In this document: piece by piece, positions 33,210 to 42,438 of the stretch
Position numbering within the stretch: position 1 is the stretch's first letter
How the letters are laid out: each line of letters begins with the position of its first letter
Origin: CABZJG01 sp902512685
Lineage (GTDB): Bacteria > Pseudomonadota > Alphaproteobacteria > Rhodobacterales > Rhodobacteraceae
DNA: 64,000 nt
Direction of reading: 5' to 3'
Assembly: GCA_051201605.1 (NCBI GenBank)
Contig: CP179201.1
Coordinates: 3,038,001-3,102,000 of the forward strand
Made by a program: the position numbers and the translations under genes
The notes under the pieces: generated by a model
Databases searched by the model: none
What the model saw: only the letters and a program-made list of their open reading frames with translations
Told to the model about the DNA's origin: nothing

Positions 33210-34862
33210 TTACATCATGCCGCCCATGCCGCCCATGCCGCCCATATCCGGCATGCCGCCACCTGCGGCTCCGCCTTCTTTGGCTGGCTTGTCAGCAACC
33301 ATAGCTTCGGTTGTGATCAAAAGACCTGCGATTGATGCGGCATCTTCGAGCGCTGTGCGCACGACTTTTGCTGGATCAAGTACACCGAAGGAAAACAGAT
33401 CGCCGTATTCTTCGGTTTGCGCATTAAAGCCAAAAGTCACATCGTCGCTTTCGCGAACCTTGCCGGCAACAACAGCACCGTCAACACCTGCGTTTTCAGC
33501 AATCTGGCGCAAAGGCGCTTCGATTGCGCGGCGCACGATCAAGATACCAGCATCCTGATCCGAGTTGACGCCTGTGAGACCTTCGAGGGCTTTGCCAGCC
33601 TGAACCAAGGCAACACCACCACCGACAACAACACCTTCTTGAACCGCAGCGCGGGTCGCATTCAGTGCATCATCAACGCGATCTTTGCGTTCTTTGACTT
33701 CAACTTCGGTCATGCCACCAACACGAATAACAGCAACACCGCCCGCCAGTTTGGCCACACGCTCTTGTAGTTTTTCACGATCGTAATCTGAGGTTGTTTC
33801 CTCGATCTGAGCGCGGATTTGGTTAACTCGTGCTTCGATTTCTGCTTTTTCGCCAGCACCGTCGACGATGGTTGTTTCGTCTTTGGTAATCTGAACTTTC
33901 TTCGCAGTACCGAGCATGTCCATGGTCACGGACTCAAGCTTCATGCCGAGATCTTCGCTGATCACCTGACCACCGGTCAGAATGGCGATATCTTGCAGCA
34001 TCGCTTTGCGGCGATCGCCGAAGCCCGGTGCTTTCACGGCCGAAATTTTCAGGCCGCCGCGCAGTTTGTTCACCACCAAAGTGGCCAGCGCTTCGCCTTC
34101 AACATCTTCCGCAATGATCATCAACGGCTTTTGCGACTGGATCACAGATTCCAATAGCGGAACCATTGGCTGCAGCGACGAAAGTTTCTTTTCGTGCAAC
34201 AGGATCAAGCAATCTTCCAGCTCGGCTGTCATTTTATCAGCGTTGGTCACGAAGTAAGGTGACAGGTATCCACGGTCGAACTGCATGCCTTCGACAACAT
34301 CGGTTTCTGTTTCCAGACCTTTGTTCTCTTCAACAGTGATCACGCCTTCGTTGCCCACTTTTTGCATCGCGTCAGCGATTTGTTTGCCGATTTCGGCTTC
34401 GCCATTGGCAGAGATTGTGCCAACCTGTGCAACTTCATCGCTGTCTTTCACTTCGCGTGATGCGCCTTTGATCTCAGACACGATGGTTGAGGTCGCAAGG
34501 TCGATACCGCGCTTAAGGTCCATCGGGTTCATGCCCGCTGCAACCGACTTCATGCCTTCTTTGACGATGGCTTGCGCCAAAACAGTGGCGGTTGTTGTAC
34601 CGTCACCGGCTTCGTCATTGGTGCGGCTGGCGACTTCTTTCACCATTTGCGCGCCCATGTTTTCGAACTTGTCTTCCAGTTCGATTTCTTTGGCAACGGT
34701 CACGCCATCTTTTGTGATGCGCGGAGCACCAAAAGATTTGTCGATAACCACGTTGCGGCCTTTCGGGCCGAGAGTTACTTTTACGGCATCAGCCAGAATA
34801 TTGACACCACTCAGCATACGGTTCCGTGCATCTGTGTCGAATTTGACGTCCTTAGCAGCCAT
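33210..34862 (-). CDS. groL: Chaperonin GroEL (60 kDa)
   Basis: The 550-residue group I chaperonin subunit that folds proteins in a tetradecameric cage with GroES using ATP. Signature sections include KVTLGPKGRNVVIDKSFG near residue 28, GDGTTTATVLAQA near 86, and AAVQEGVVVGGGVAL near 404. The tail ends in the usual Gly-Met repeat, (GGM)n. It starts 41 bases after groES on the same strand and ends at a strong terminator. Cytoplasmic, essential. Confidence 0.98.
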   Translation of the reverse strand: MAAKDVKFDTDARNRMLSGVNILADAVKVTLGPKGRNVVIDKSFGAPRITKDGVTVAKEIELEDKFENMGAQMVKEVASRTNDEAGDGTTTATVLAQAIVKEGMKSVAAGMNPMDLKRGIDLATSTIVSEIKGASREVKDSDEVAQVGTISANGEAEIGKQIADAMQKVGNEGVITVEENKGLETETDVVEGMQFDRGYLSPYFVTNADKMTAELEDCLILLHEKKLSSLQPMVPLLESVIQSQKPLMIIAEDVEGEALATLVVNKLRGGLKISAVKAPGFGDRRKAMLQDIAILTGGQVISEDLGMKLESVTMDMLGTAKKVQITKDETTIVDGAGEKAEIEARVNQIRAQIEETTSDYDREKLQERVAKLAGGVAVIRVGGMTEVEVKERKDRVDDALNATRAAVQEGVVVGGGVALVQAGKALEGLTGVNSDQDAGILIVRRAIEAPLRQIAENAGVDGAVVAGKVRESDDVTFGFNAQTEEYGDLFSFGVLDPAKVVRTALEDAASIAGLLITTEAMVADKPAKEGGAAGGGMPDMGGMGGMGGMM

Positions 34863-34903
34863 TGTGCTTGTCCTCGTCTAAAAATTTCAATTAGGGGTAG
34901 CGA

Positions 34904-35191
34904 TTAGGCAATAACGCCCAGAATATCGCTTTCTTTCATGATCAAAAGCTCTTCTCCATCGAGAGTCACTTCTGTTCCTGACCATTTGCCAAACAAGATT
35001 TTATCTCCTGCGGACACGGCCATTTCGATCAGCTCGCCGCTGTCTTTACGGGCGCCTTCGCCACATGAAACAACGATACCTTCGGCTGGTTTTTCTTTTG
35101 CGCTTTCGGGAATGATTAATCCCCCAGCTGTTTTATCATCGCCTTCTACGCGGCGGACCAAAACGCGGTCATGAAGCGGTGTAAATGCCAT
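34904..35191 (-). CDS. groES: Co-chaperonin GroES (10 kDa)
   Basis: The 95-residue lid of the GroEL cage. FTPLHDRVLVRRVEGDDKTAGGLIIPESAKEKP near the start and the KILFGKWSGTEVTLDGEELLIMKESDILGV C-terminal part match the family, including the mobile loop near 17-34. Ribosome site AAGGAG lies upstream of ATG 35191. First gene of the groESL operon, controlled by CIRCE and a sigma-70-type promoter. Confidence 0.98.
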   Translation of the reverse strand: MAFTPLHDRVLVRRVEGDDKTAGGLIIPESAKEKPAEGIVVSCGEGARKDSGELIEMAVSAGDKILFGKWSGTEVTLDGEELLIMKESDILGVIA

Positions 35192-35240
35192 CTCTGAGGC
35201 TCCTTACGCTCAAAATTAAAATTCACCCTCTATAGGGTCA

Positions 35241-35267
35241 TTAGCACTCACACTGCGCGAGTGCTAA
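35241..35267 (-). promoter_or_regulatory. CIRCE operator for groESL
   Basis: TTAGCACTC, 9 bases and GAGTGCTAA form an exact CIRCE inverted repeat, the target of the HrcA repressor. It lies 50 bases upstream of groES and directly after the -10 element, so HrcA would block transcription at the start site. No hrcA is in the window. Confidence 0.97.
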
Positions 35268-35274
35268 CGGACTT

Positions 35275-35303
35275 TAATTAGGGATGGCGACATCAACTGT
35301 CAA
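35275..35303 (-). promoter_or_regulatory. Housekeeping promoter of groESL
   Basis: On the minus strand TTGACA (35303-35298) and TAATTA (35280-35275) are 17 bases apart, a good sigma-70 match. The start point would fall just before or within the CIRCE element, the usual arrangement for HrcA control. Confidence 0.75.
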
Positions 35304-35406
35304 CCGGCAAGTGGAAAAAAACAAATTTAGCTTTGATCAGTTTCGCCGTTCAGAGCGCCCGCAAAATGGAGCGCCATAAAATCCGTGTCAATACGCGCCA
35401 GCACCC

Positions 35407-37422
35407 TTATGAAACAAGCAAACCGCGCCCTTTCAAAAGCGCCTCAACTTCCGGAAGCCGGCCACGGTAGGCAAGATAAAGCGCTTCAGGATCTTCCGAG
35501 CCGCCACGCGACAGAATATTAGCCTCTAGCGATTTTGCCAAATTGGGATCAAACGCATCACCTTTTTCCTCAAACGCGGCAAAGGCATCGGCGTCCATCA
35601 CTTCGGACCACATATAGCTGTAATAGGCACTTGCGTAATACCCCCCCGAAAATACATGGCCAAATTGTGGGGTCGCATGGCGCATTCCGATGGCGGGCGG
35701 CATGCCCATACCATTCAAAATATCGCTTTGACGCTCCATGATATCTTCGGGCACATCCTGGGTGTGAAACTCAAGATCAACCATGGCCGAAGCCACATAT
35801 TCCACGGTTTGAAACCCCATATCAAATGTCGCCGCTTTCAGCACCTTTTCCAGCAGATCGGCAGGCATCGCCGCGCCGGTATCGACATGGGTGGCAAAAT
35901 TTTGCAAAACCTCTGGCACTTCGAGCCAGTGCTCATAAAGCTGGCTTGGCAATTCTACGAAATCGCGCGGCACTGAAGTGCCCGATACCATTTCATAGCG
36001 CACATCTGACAGCATCTGATGCAGAGCATGGCCAAATTCGTGGAACAATGTGCGCGCATCATCATAAGACAGCAACGCCGGATCAGATTTGGCAAAATTG
36101 CACACATTGATCACAATCGGGGCTTGCGCCTTGGGCAATTTGGCCTGCGACCGCATGGCCGAACACCACGCACCGGAACGCTTTGACCCACGGGCGAAAT
36201 AATCGCCGATAAAAAGCGCGATATGCTTGCCGCCACGGGTCACTTCCCATGCGCGGCAATCGGGATGGTAGAGCGGGATATCAACCGGCTTAAAGTTCAA
36301 ACCGAACAGCCGCGCCGCGCAGTCAAAGGCGGCATCAATCATCCGGTCAAGCTGAAAATAGGGCTTTAGCGTTGCCTCATCCAAATCATGCTCGGCCTTG
36401 CGCCGCTTTTCCGCATAATAGCGCCAATCCCATTTTTCGAGGTCTCCATTAAGACCATCCGCGTGCATCATCGCGGTCAGCACCTCTGCGTCCTGCTCGG
36501 CGCGCGCTTTTGCCGGCGCCCAGACATCATCCAGCAACTGACGCACGTTACCGGGCGTTTTTGCCATCTCGGTTTCCAGTTTGAACGAGGCAAAATCGGG
36601 GTATCCCAGCAGGTTCGCCATCTCTTGGCGCAGAGCCAACATCTCGCGCGCCAGTTCCCGGTTGTCGGTCGCGCCGCCATTCGCGCCCCGCGCAGCCCAG
36701 GCTTTATACGCTGTTTCGCGCAGATCGCGCCGCGGTGAAAACTGCATGAACGGCACCACCAAAGACCGTGACAGGGTGATAATCGCCCCTTCCACGCCTT
36801 TTTCCCGGCCCGCCGCTTTGGCCGCAGCCTTCAAAAACTCAGGCAGGCCTTCCATATCGCTGTCAGACAGCTCCATCTGCCACTCGCGCTCATCTGCCAG
36901 TAAGTTTTGCGAAAACTCGGTGCCCAAAACCGCTAGGCGCTCTTTAATCTCTTTCATCCGCACCTCGGCCGCGCCAGTGAGCCCAGCGCCTGCACGAATA
37001 AAATTTCGGTGGGTCAGCATGAGAACCCGCGCCTGTTCATCATCCAGATCAAGCGTGTCCTGAGCTGTCCAAAGTGCATCAATACCGGCAAAAAGTGCCT
37101 TGTTGCTATAAATCTCAGAACTGTGGGCGGATAATTTGGGGGAAAAATCTCGCATCAGTGCTTCGCGCGCGGCGTTACTATCTGCGCCCGCGATGGTGTA
37201 AAACGTAGAGAGAACTTTGTCCAATAGTTGCCCTGTGGACATCAGAGCCTCGATTGTATTGGCAAAACTGGGCGCGTCTGGGTTTTGCGCAACAGCAAGG
37301 GCGTCCGTCATGTCCTGCGTCAAAGCCTGTTCAAACGCCGGCGCAAAATCATCATCTGAAATTCTGTCAAACGGGGCGATCTGAAACGGTGTGTCCCAGT
37401 CAGTTAGTAATGGGTTGGTCAT
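35407..37422 (-). CDS. M3 family oligopeptidase (oligopeptidase A/Dcp type)
   Basis: A 671-residue cytoplasmic zinc metallopeptidase that cleaves short peptides. The zinc site FHEFGHALHQML near residue 454 supplies HExxH, followed by a downstream Glu in VSGTSVPRDFVELPSQLYEHW. The N-terminal helical part matches PrlC/Dcp-like enzymes. AAAGGAG precedes ATG 37422. It lies between groES and the coaBC-dut-HesA unit, separated from both by normal gaps. Confidence 0.9.
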   Translation of the reverse strand: MTNPLLTDWDTPFQIAPFDRISDDDFAPAFEQALTQDMTDALAVAQNPDAPSFANTIEALMSTGQLLDKVLSTFYTIAGADSNAAREALMRDFSPKLSAHSSEIYSNKALFAGIDALWTAQDTLDLDDEQARVLMLTHRNFIRAGAGLTGAAEVRMKEIKERLAVLGTEFSQNLLADEREWQMELSDSDMEGLPEFLKAAAKAAGREKGVEGAIITLSRSLVVPFMQFSPRRDLRETAYKAWAARGANGGATDNRELAREMLALRQEMANLLGYPDFASFKLETEMAKTPGNVRQLLDDVWAPAKARAEQDAEVLTAMMHADGLNGDLEKWDWRYYAEKRRKAEHDLDEATLKPYFQLDRMIDAAFDCAARLFGLNFKPVDIPLYHPDCRAWEVTRGGKHIALFIGDYFARGSKRSGAWCSAMRSQAKLPKAQAPIVINVCNFAKSDPALLSYDDARTLFHEFGHALHQMLSDVRYEMVSGTSVPRDFVELPSQLYEHWLEVPEVLQNFATHVDTGAAMPADLLEKVLKAATFDMGFQTVEYVASAMVDLEFHTQDVPEDIMERQSDILNGMGMPPAIGMRHATPQFGHVFSGGYYASAYYSYMWSEVMDADAFAAFEEKGDAFDPNLAKSLEANILSRGGSEDPEALYLAYRGRLPEVEALLKGRGLLVS

Positions 37423-37463
37423 AAAATCTCCTTTGGGTCAATCTTTTTCTCTATCAGCGCATA

Positions 37464-38515
37464 TTAAGGGGCGGCGCTGCTGCCGCAAATCGGGCAGTCG
37501 GCGCGGCGCGGCGCTTTAAGCCGCCGGCTTTCGCCATAAAGCGCGTCATAAATCAGCAATTCGCCGCGCAGCGGCGCGCCCGCCTTGGTGATCAGCTTCA
37601 TCGCCTCGGCGGCCATCATCGCCCCGATCACCCCGGGCAAGGGTGCAAACACACCGGCCTCAGCGCAACTGGGCGCAAGCCCTTCGGCGGGCGCTTCGGG
37701 AAAGATGCATTGATAACATGGCCCATCCGTTTTGGGATCAAACACCGATAGCTGACCTTCCCACTGGCTCAGCGCGCCAGAGATCAGCGGAATGCCCAAC
37801 GCCACTGCCGTACGGTTGGCCAGATAGCGCGTGTCGAAATTATCACTGCCATCCAGTACGATGTCATATTCGGCAAACAGATCTTTAGCGATCTCTTCGG
37901 TCAACCGCCGATGATAGGGTTTGACCGTCACAAACGGATTTTGCGCCTGCATGGCGGCCTGTGCAGAAAACACCTTGACCATTCCGATATCAGCATCGCG
38001 GTGGATCACTTGGCGCTGCAGATTTGCATTTTCCACTTCGTCATCATCAATCACGCCAATGGTCCCAACGCCGGCAGCCGCTAGATATTGCAATGCAGGC
38101 GCGCCCAGACCGCCGGCGCCAATCACTAGAACCTTTGCATTTTTCAGTTGCTGTTGCCCTGGACCGCCGATTTCACGCAGCATAATATGGCGTGCGTAGC
38201 GATTAAGCTCGGCGCTGGAAAAACTCTCCGAAGAGGAGTGCGGCTCTGAAGCTTCGCTTGCGTGGGTTCTTTTTTTAGCGCCCCAAGACCACGGCGATAC
38301 GCCACCACCAGCGCAATCAGCACAAGCAGCGTTGCCCACGGCACGATGCTCTCGCCAGTTGCCATCCGCAATGCGTGCCCGTTCGGCAATACAAGATGCA
38401 TCAGCATGATGCCTGCATAAAGCCCCGTCAAAAGCCCAAGCCGCAGCGCTCGCGGCCATCCTATTTGGCGCCCACCAAACCAAATCAGCAGCGCCAAGAT
38501 ACCCAAAAAAATCAT
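37464..38515 (-). CDS. Membrane-anchored HesA/MoeB/ThiF (E1-like) protein with a -1 frame change
   Basis: The gene is split between two frames. From ATG 38515 an 80-codon frame encodes two hydrophobic segments; at A7 (38276-38270) the reading must slip one base back to enter the frame encoding the E1-like domain (from SAELNRYARHI onwards), ending at 37464. The joined product is about 350 residues. The E1 domain has nucleotide motif VIGAGGLGAPALQYL, an RQVIH arginine-finger region, and two CxxC pairs (CYQC, CPIC) for zinc, as in MoeB/ThiF adenylyltransferases that activate sulfur-carrier proteins. The start overlaps the dut stop (TGATG). Programmed slippage or a sequencing/assembly indel cannot be told apart here. 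Confidence 0.7.
38223..38239 (-). other. UUCG-loop hairpin downstream of the A7 slippery site
   Basis: On the minus strand ACTC-C-TC, loop TTCG and GAGAGT form a 6-base-pair stem with one bulge and a stable cUUCGg loop. It begins 31 bases after the A7 tract, which is farther than the 5-9 bases typical for -1 frameshift stimulators, so its involvement is doubtful. Confidence 0.35.
38270..38276 (-). other. A7 slippery tract (A AAA AAA) in E1-like gene
   Basis: In the upstream frame the codons run GCG CTA AAA AAA GAA, so the last A of CTA plus AAA AAA is the classic X XXY YYZ heptamer for -1 ribosomal slippage. Slipping one base back continues in the ThiF-domain frame (AGA ACC CAC). Polymerase slippage on A7 is an alternative. 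Confidence 0.6.
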
Positions 38516-38982
38516 CACCCCTGCCCTGTTGAGCCAAAACCGCCAGCCCCTCGGTCGGTTTCGCTAAGGGCATCTGAAACCGCAAAGCCGGCTTGCGTCA
38601 CGGGCGCGACCACCATTTGGGCAATGCGGTCGCCGTGGGCGATATGAAAATCCTGATCCGAGGTATTGATTAAAATTACCCCAACTGTGCCGCGATAGTC
38701 GCTATCAATCGTGCCTGGGGCGTTCAACAATGTGATCCCGTGTTTCAGCGCAAGCCCCGATCTTGGGCGCAATTGTACCTCATAGCCTTGGGGAATTTCC
38801 ATTTGCAAACCAGTGGGCACCAACGCCCGCGCACCAGCGGCCAAAACCGCCCCCGCTTGTTTTTGATCCGATGGGAAATTTGCGCGCAAATCTGCACCGG
38901 CAGCGCCAGTTGTTTCATAGGAGGGGAAGGCCACAGAGGGGTCAGCAGCCTCTGACCAGCTGAGCTTTATTTCAACCATCAT
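38515..38982 (-). CDS. dut: dUTP diphosphatase
   Basis: Hydrolyses dUTP to dUMP and diphosphate, keeping uracil out of DNA and making the dTMP precursor. The 155-residue trimeric type has the five motifs, including GAAGADLRAN near 26, RPRSGLALKHGITLLNAPGTIDSDY near 73-97 and RGAGGFGSTG at the C-terminus. ATG 38982 overlaps the coaBC stop by 4 bases (ATGA); ATG 38979 is an alternative. It also overlaps the next gene's start, so all three are coupled. Confidence 0.96.
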   Translation of the reverse strand: MMVEIKLSWSEAADPSVAFPSYETTGAAGADLRANFPSDQKQAGAVLAAGARALVPTGLQMEIPQGYEVQLRPRSGLALKHGITLLNAPGTIDSDYRGTVGVILINTSDQDFHIAHGDRIAQMVVAPVTQAGFAVSDALSETDRGAGGFGSTGQG

Positions 38983-40190
38983 GCGTCCTTGTCAGATGCA
39001 AAGTGCTGCGCAATACGATCAGCCAGTTGGCCGGCCACCTGCGCTTTGCCCATACGGGGCCAATTTTCCGCACCGTCCGCCGTGATCAACGTAACCGCAT
39101 TTTCCGACCCGCCCATAATGCCGGTCTCGGGCGAGACATCATTGGCAACGATCCAGTCACAGCCCTTGCGCGCGCGTTTCGCGGTGGCGTTGGCCTGCAG
39201 ATCATCCGTTTCTGCGGCAAATCCGACAACAAGGTCGGGGCGCCCGGTTTCCAATTGGCTGACACTGGCCAAAATATCAGGATTTTCTGCAAATTCCAAA
39301 ACCGAAAGTGTGCCGTTTTGCTTTTTAATTTTTGAAGTGCTGGCCGAAGCCACACGCCAATCTGCCACCGCAGCGGCAAAGACCGCAGCATCAGCTGGCA
39401 AGCCCGCCGCCACCGCATCGGCCATCTGCTGCGCGGTTTCCACCGCAACCAGCGTGGCACCCGAGGGCGCAGGCACCGCGGCAGGGCCAGTGATGAAAAC
39501 CACTTCTGCGCCGCGGTCCATCAAAGCGCGGGCGATGGCGCTGCCCTGCGCGCCAGACGAGCGGTTGGCAATATAGCGCACAGGATCTATCGGCTCATGG
39601 GTTGGCCCCGATGTGACCAGTATTTTCTTTCCTGCAAGCGTGCGCTTTTGCTGGCGTGCCTCGATTGCTGCAACAATCTCCATCGGTTCGGCCATGCGCC
39701 CCGGACCAAATTCACCACAGGCCATATCGCCCTCATTGGGACCGACAAAGCCAACGCCGTCCGCCTTTAGGGTGTCAATATTTCGCTGAGTGGCCGCATG
39801 GGTCCACATGCGCAAATTCATTCCCGGCGCAATGAGCACCGGCGTATCAGTTGCCAGCAGCAGTGTTGAGGCAAGATCATTGGCATGGCCGCCGGCCATT
39901 TTGGCCATCAAATCGGCGGTGGCCGGGGCCACAACGATCAAATCAGCACTGCGCGACAACTCGATATGACCCATTTCCGATTCAGATGTCAGATCAAAGA
40001 GCGCGCTGTGCACTTTACTACCAGCAAGTGCAGACACAGCCATCGGCGTGACAAATTCTGATGCGGCAGAGGTCATCACAGGCGTCACGCTGGCCCCGCT
40101 CTCGCGCAAGCGGCGGATCAAATCGAGCGATTTATAGGCCGCAATACCGCCGCCGATAATCAATAAAATTCGGGTCTTTCCCAGCATCAT
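38979..40190 (-). CDS. coaBC: Bifunctional CoaBC (phosphopantothenate-cysteine ligase/decarboxylase)
   Basis: Makes 4'-phosphopantetheine from phosphopantothenate, cysteine and CTP in CoA synthesis. The N-terminal flavin-dependent decarboxylase (1-185) shows GGGIAAYKSLDLIRRL, APATADLMAKMAGGHANDL and PGMNLRMW; the C-terminal ligase (190-403) shows LVTSGPTHEPIDPVRYIANRSSG. GAGG precedes ATG 40190. It heads coaBC-dut-HesA. Confidence 0.96.
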   Translation of the reverse strand: MMLGKTRILLIIGGGIAAYKSLDLIRRLRESGASVTPVMTSAASEFVTPMAVSALAGSKVHSALFDLTSESEMGHIELSRSADLIVVAPATADLMAKMAGGHANDLASTLLLATDTPVLIAPGMNLRMWTHAATQRNIDTLKADGVGFVGPNEGDMACGEFGPGRMAEPMEIVAAIEARQQKRTLAGKKILVTSGPTHEPIDPVRYIANRSSGAQGSAIARALMDRGAEVVFITGPAAVPAPSGATLVAVETAQQMADAVAAGLPADAAVFAAAVADWRVASASTSKIKKQNGTLSVLEFAENPDILASVSQLETGRPDLVVGFAAETDDLQANATAKRARKGCDWIVANDVSPETGIMGGSENAVTLITADGAENWPRMGKAQVAGQLADRIAQHFASDKDA

Positions 40191-40262
40191 AAGCCTCGGA
40201 TAGGATTTCCCAAGACTCTAGGCGCTCTGATGAGGCTCTGCAAGAGCGGCCGCTCCACGCTC

Positions 40263-41138
40263 CTACAGAAAGTGATGCACCTCTTGAACATTTTTTTGCA
40301 GGAAATTACGCATTTTGCCAAAGGCCGCAGCTTCTAGTTGCCGCACGCGCTCTTTTGACAGACCCATTTCCTGACCCAATGATTCCAAGGTCCTTGGCTT
40401 TTCGCGTAGCTTACGCTCACGGACAATAAACTGCTCGCGATCGTTCAGTGATGTCAGCGCATCGCTTAGCCACAGGCGTAACTTGTCTGCATCATGGTCG
40501 GCTTCAAAGATTTCCTCGGCTTGCTGGCTGTCGTCCTTTAAGGTTTCGATCCACTCTCTACCTTCGTCCTCGGACGATTGAACAGCGTTTAAAGAAAAGT
40601 CTGATCCGGACAGCCGCCCATCCATCATTTCTACATCATGAAGTGGAACCCCCACTTCAGTTGCAATTTTCTGATAGAGTTGATGCTTATCCAGCTTTTC
40701 GCCCTCTTGTGCAGCTTCGCGCTCGATCTGCGCCTGCACCCGTCGCAGGTTGAAAAACAGCGACTTTTGGCTGCTGGTTGAACCCGTGCGCACCATGGAC
40801 CAATTGCGCATTACATAGTCTTGAATGCCGGCTTTGATCCACCACACCGCGTAGGTCGAAAAACGAACACCGCGATCAGGGTCGAATTTATCAGCGGCCT
40901 TCATCAACCCCAGACCGGCCTCTTGGATAAGATCATTCATCGGCGCGCCGTACCGTTTGAACTTTGATGCCATTGAAATCGCAAGCCGCATATAAGCATT
41001 GATCAATCTATGCAGTGCTTGTTCATCACGATGATCGCGCCATGCATAAGCCAGTTGCAACTCAGTTTCCGCATCTAAAAGCTCGGCCTTCATTGCCCGA
41101 CGTGAAAACAGTTTATCCGAAACGCCATCCAGAGCCAT
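40263..41138 (-). CDS. rpoH: RpoH-family heat-shock sigma factor
   Basis: A 291-residue sigma-32-type factor. Region 2 contains NDLIQEAGLGLMKAADKFDP and FSTYAVWWIKAGIQDYVMRNW; the RpoH box appears as QKSLFFNLRR near 138; region 4 ends with LGQEMGLSKERVRQLEAAAFGK. The box variant and lack of typical sigma-70 regions 1.1 and 3 fit RpoH. Roseobacters often carry two, and this could be either. It could read the sigma-32-type promoter of hsp20 found in this window. Confidence 0.88.
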   Translation of the reverse strand: MALDGVSDKLFSRRAMKAELLDAETELQLAYAWRDHRDEQALHRLINAYMRLAISMASKFKRYGAPMNDLIQEAGLGLMKAADKFDPDRGVRFSTYAVWWIKAGIQDYVMRNWSMVRTGSTSSQKSLFFNLRRVQAQIEREAAQEGEKLDKHQLYQKIATEVGVPLHDVEMMDGRLSGSDFSLNAVQSSEDEGREWIETLKDDSQQAEEIFEADHDADKLRLWLSDALTSLNDREQFIVRERKLREKPRTLESLGQEMGLSKERVRQLEAAAFGKMRNFLQKNVQEVHHFL

Positions 41139-41241
41139 TGTTCAACCCTCTCTAACTCATTACCTGTGTTGTTTATTCATCATTGTGTTTTGTGATAGAG
41201 TTACGCACAAGGACGCGAACTGGATCACTTCGGATATCAAA

Positions 41242-41775
41242 ATGGGACAACAGATAGCTTTGGTGCTGGGTGGCGCCGCATCGGGAAAATCGCGTTGGGC
41301 AGAGGCCTATACAGCATCACTGGCATCAAAACTCATTTATGTAGCAACGGCGCAAGCCTCTGATAGTGAAATGGAAAACAAGATTGCGGTGCATCAAGAT
41401 GCCCGCTCTGATCGTTGGACAACCCACGAAGAGCCATTTAATGTAGCAGAGTTAATTACAACCCTGCCAGCCAAGCACGCGGTGCTGATTGATTGTGCCA
41501 CGATGTGGCTTAGTAATCAGCTGCTGGCAGAAAAAAATCTGGATGACGCCTATGATGCATGGATCAGCGCATTGCCCGCCGCGGCCTCCCCCATTGTGAT
41601 TGTCAGCAATGAGGTGGGCCATGGCATTGTGCCGCAAAATGCCTTGGGCCGGCAGTTTCGCGATGCCCAAGGGCAATTGAACCAGCGTTTGGCCACCGCC
41701 GCAGATTTGGTTGTGATGGTCACAGCCGGTTTGCCTATGGTTTTAAAAGGCCAGCTTGCCGAGAGCCGCCTATGA
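41242..41775 (+). CDS. cobU: Adenosylcobinamide kinase/guanylyltransferase
   Basis: Phosphorylates adenosylcobinamide and transfers GMP to it, a late step in cobalamin assembly and salvage. From ATG 41242 the protein has 177 residues, with the P-loop LVLGGAASGKSRWAEAY near 6-22, VSNEVGHGIVP near 118 and the GRQFRDAQGQLNQRLA helix. The ORF opens earlier, but the leader lacks the family start and this ATG directly precedes the P-loop. Followed by cobC with ATGA overlap. Confidence 0.9.
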   Translation: MGQQIALVLGGAASGKSRWAEAYTASLASKLIYVATAQASDSEMENKIAVHQDARSDRWTTHEEPFNVAELITTLPAKHAVLIDCATMWLSNQLLAEKNLDDAYDAWISALPAAASPIVIVSNEVGHGIVPQNALGRQFRDAQGQLNQRLATAADLVVMVTAGLPMVLKGQLAESRL

Positions 41776-42350
41776 GCAAACTACATTTGATACGCCATGG
41801 CCCAATCCATGCCAAAACCATGGTTGGGTGGTCCGATCTGCCTGCAGATTTGTCAGATCATGCGGCGCTTGCGCGCTTGCGATCGGCTCTGCACGGCGAT
41901 GCGGTGATGGTGTCTTCGGATTTGATCCGCGCCAGCGCCACCGCCGATGCGGTGGGTTCCGGGCAGCTGCGCCTGCCGAACCAACCAGAGCTGCGCGAGA
42001 TAAATTTCGGCGATTGGGAATTGAAAAGCTTTGATCAGATCAATGCCGATGATCCGGATCGGGTGTTTGAATATTTTGATGCCCCCGGAAAGATTGCGCC
42101 GCCAAACGGAGAAAACTGGCTTGAGTTTTCCGCAAGGATTAATGCCGCAGTGGACAGGCTGATGGCCGAGCATCAAGGCAAAGAGCTTATTATTGTAGTG
42201 CATTTCGGGGTGATCATCAGCCAGATTCAGCGCGCCGAAGGCGCAAGCCCAAAGCGCGCCCTGCGCCATGCGATAGATAATTTATCCCTGACCCAAATCA
42301 GCTTTGAGAACGGAACATGGGATATTCACAGGATCAATTATGCCGCTTAA
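41772..42350 (+). CDS. Histidine phosphatase family protein (CobC-like)
   Basis: A 192-residue phosphoglycerate-mutase-type phosphatase with the catalytic LIRHGPIHA near 6-14, the proton-donor ELREINFGDWE near 74, and a second His in VVHFGVI near 142. Its ATG overlaps the cobU stop, so alpha-ribazole phosphatase is the likely role in cobalamin assembly. The family is broad and function is inferred from the neighbour. Confidence 0.8.
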   Translation: MSKLHLIRHGPIHAKTMVGWSDLPADLSDHAALARLRSALHGDAVMVSSDLIRASATADAVGSGQLRLPNQPELREINFGDWELKSFDQINADDPDRVFEYFDAPGKIAPPNGENWLEFSARINAAVDRLMAEHQGKELIIVVHFGVIISQIQRAEGASPKRALRHAIDNLSLTQISFENGTWDIHRINYAA

Positions 42351-42438
42351 GCCCAGCGCGGCCCATGCTTCATTCGTGCAAATTTAACCATTTTTAAATC
42401 ATTTGGCCAAAAACTGATTTGGCCATGGCTATTATTTT

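Noticed and set aside
33212..33255. Tandem repeat near the groEL stop
   Set aside because: It is the coding repeat of the Gly-Gly-Met tail of GroEL, not an independent repeat element.
38513..38585. Extended N-terminus of the ThiF-domain frame up to 38585
   Set aside because: Its first 110 residues read as a shifted version of the hydrophobic frame starting at 38515 and of the dut end, with no E1 homology.
41139..41241. Cobalamin riboswitch before cobU
   Set aside because: The gap is only about 100 bases and shows no B12 box or the required helices.
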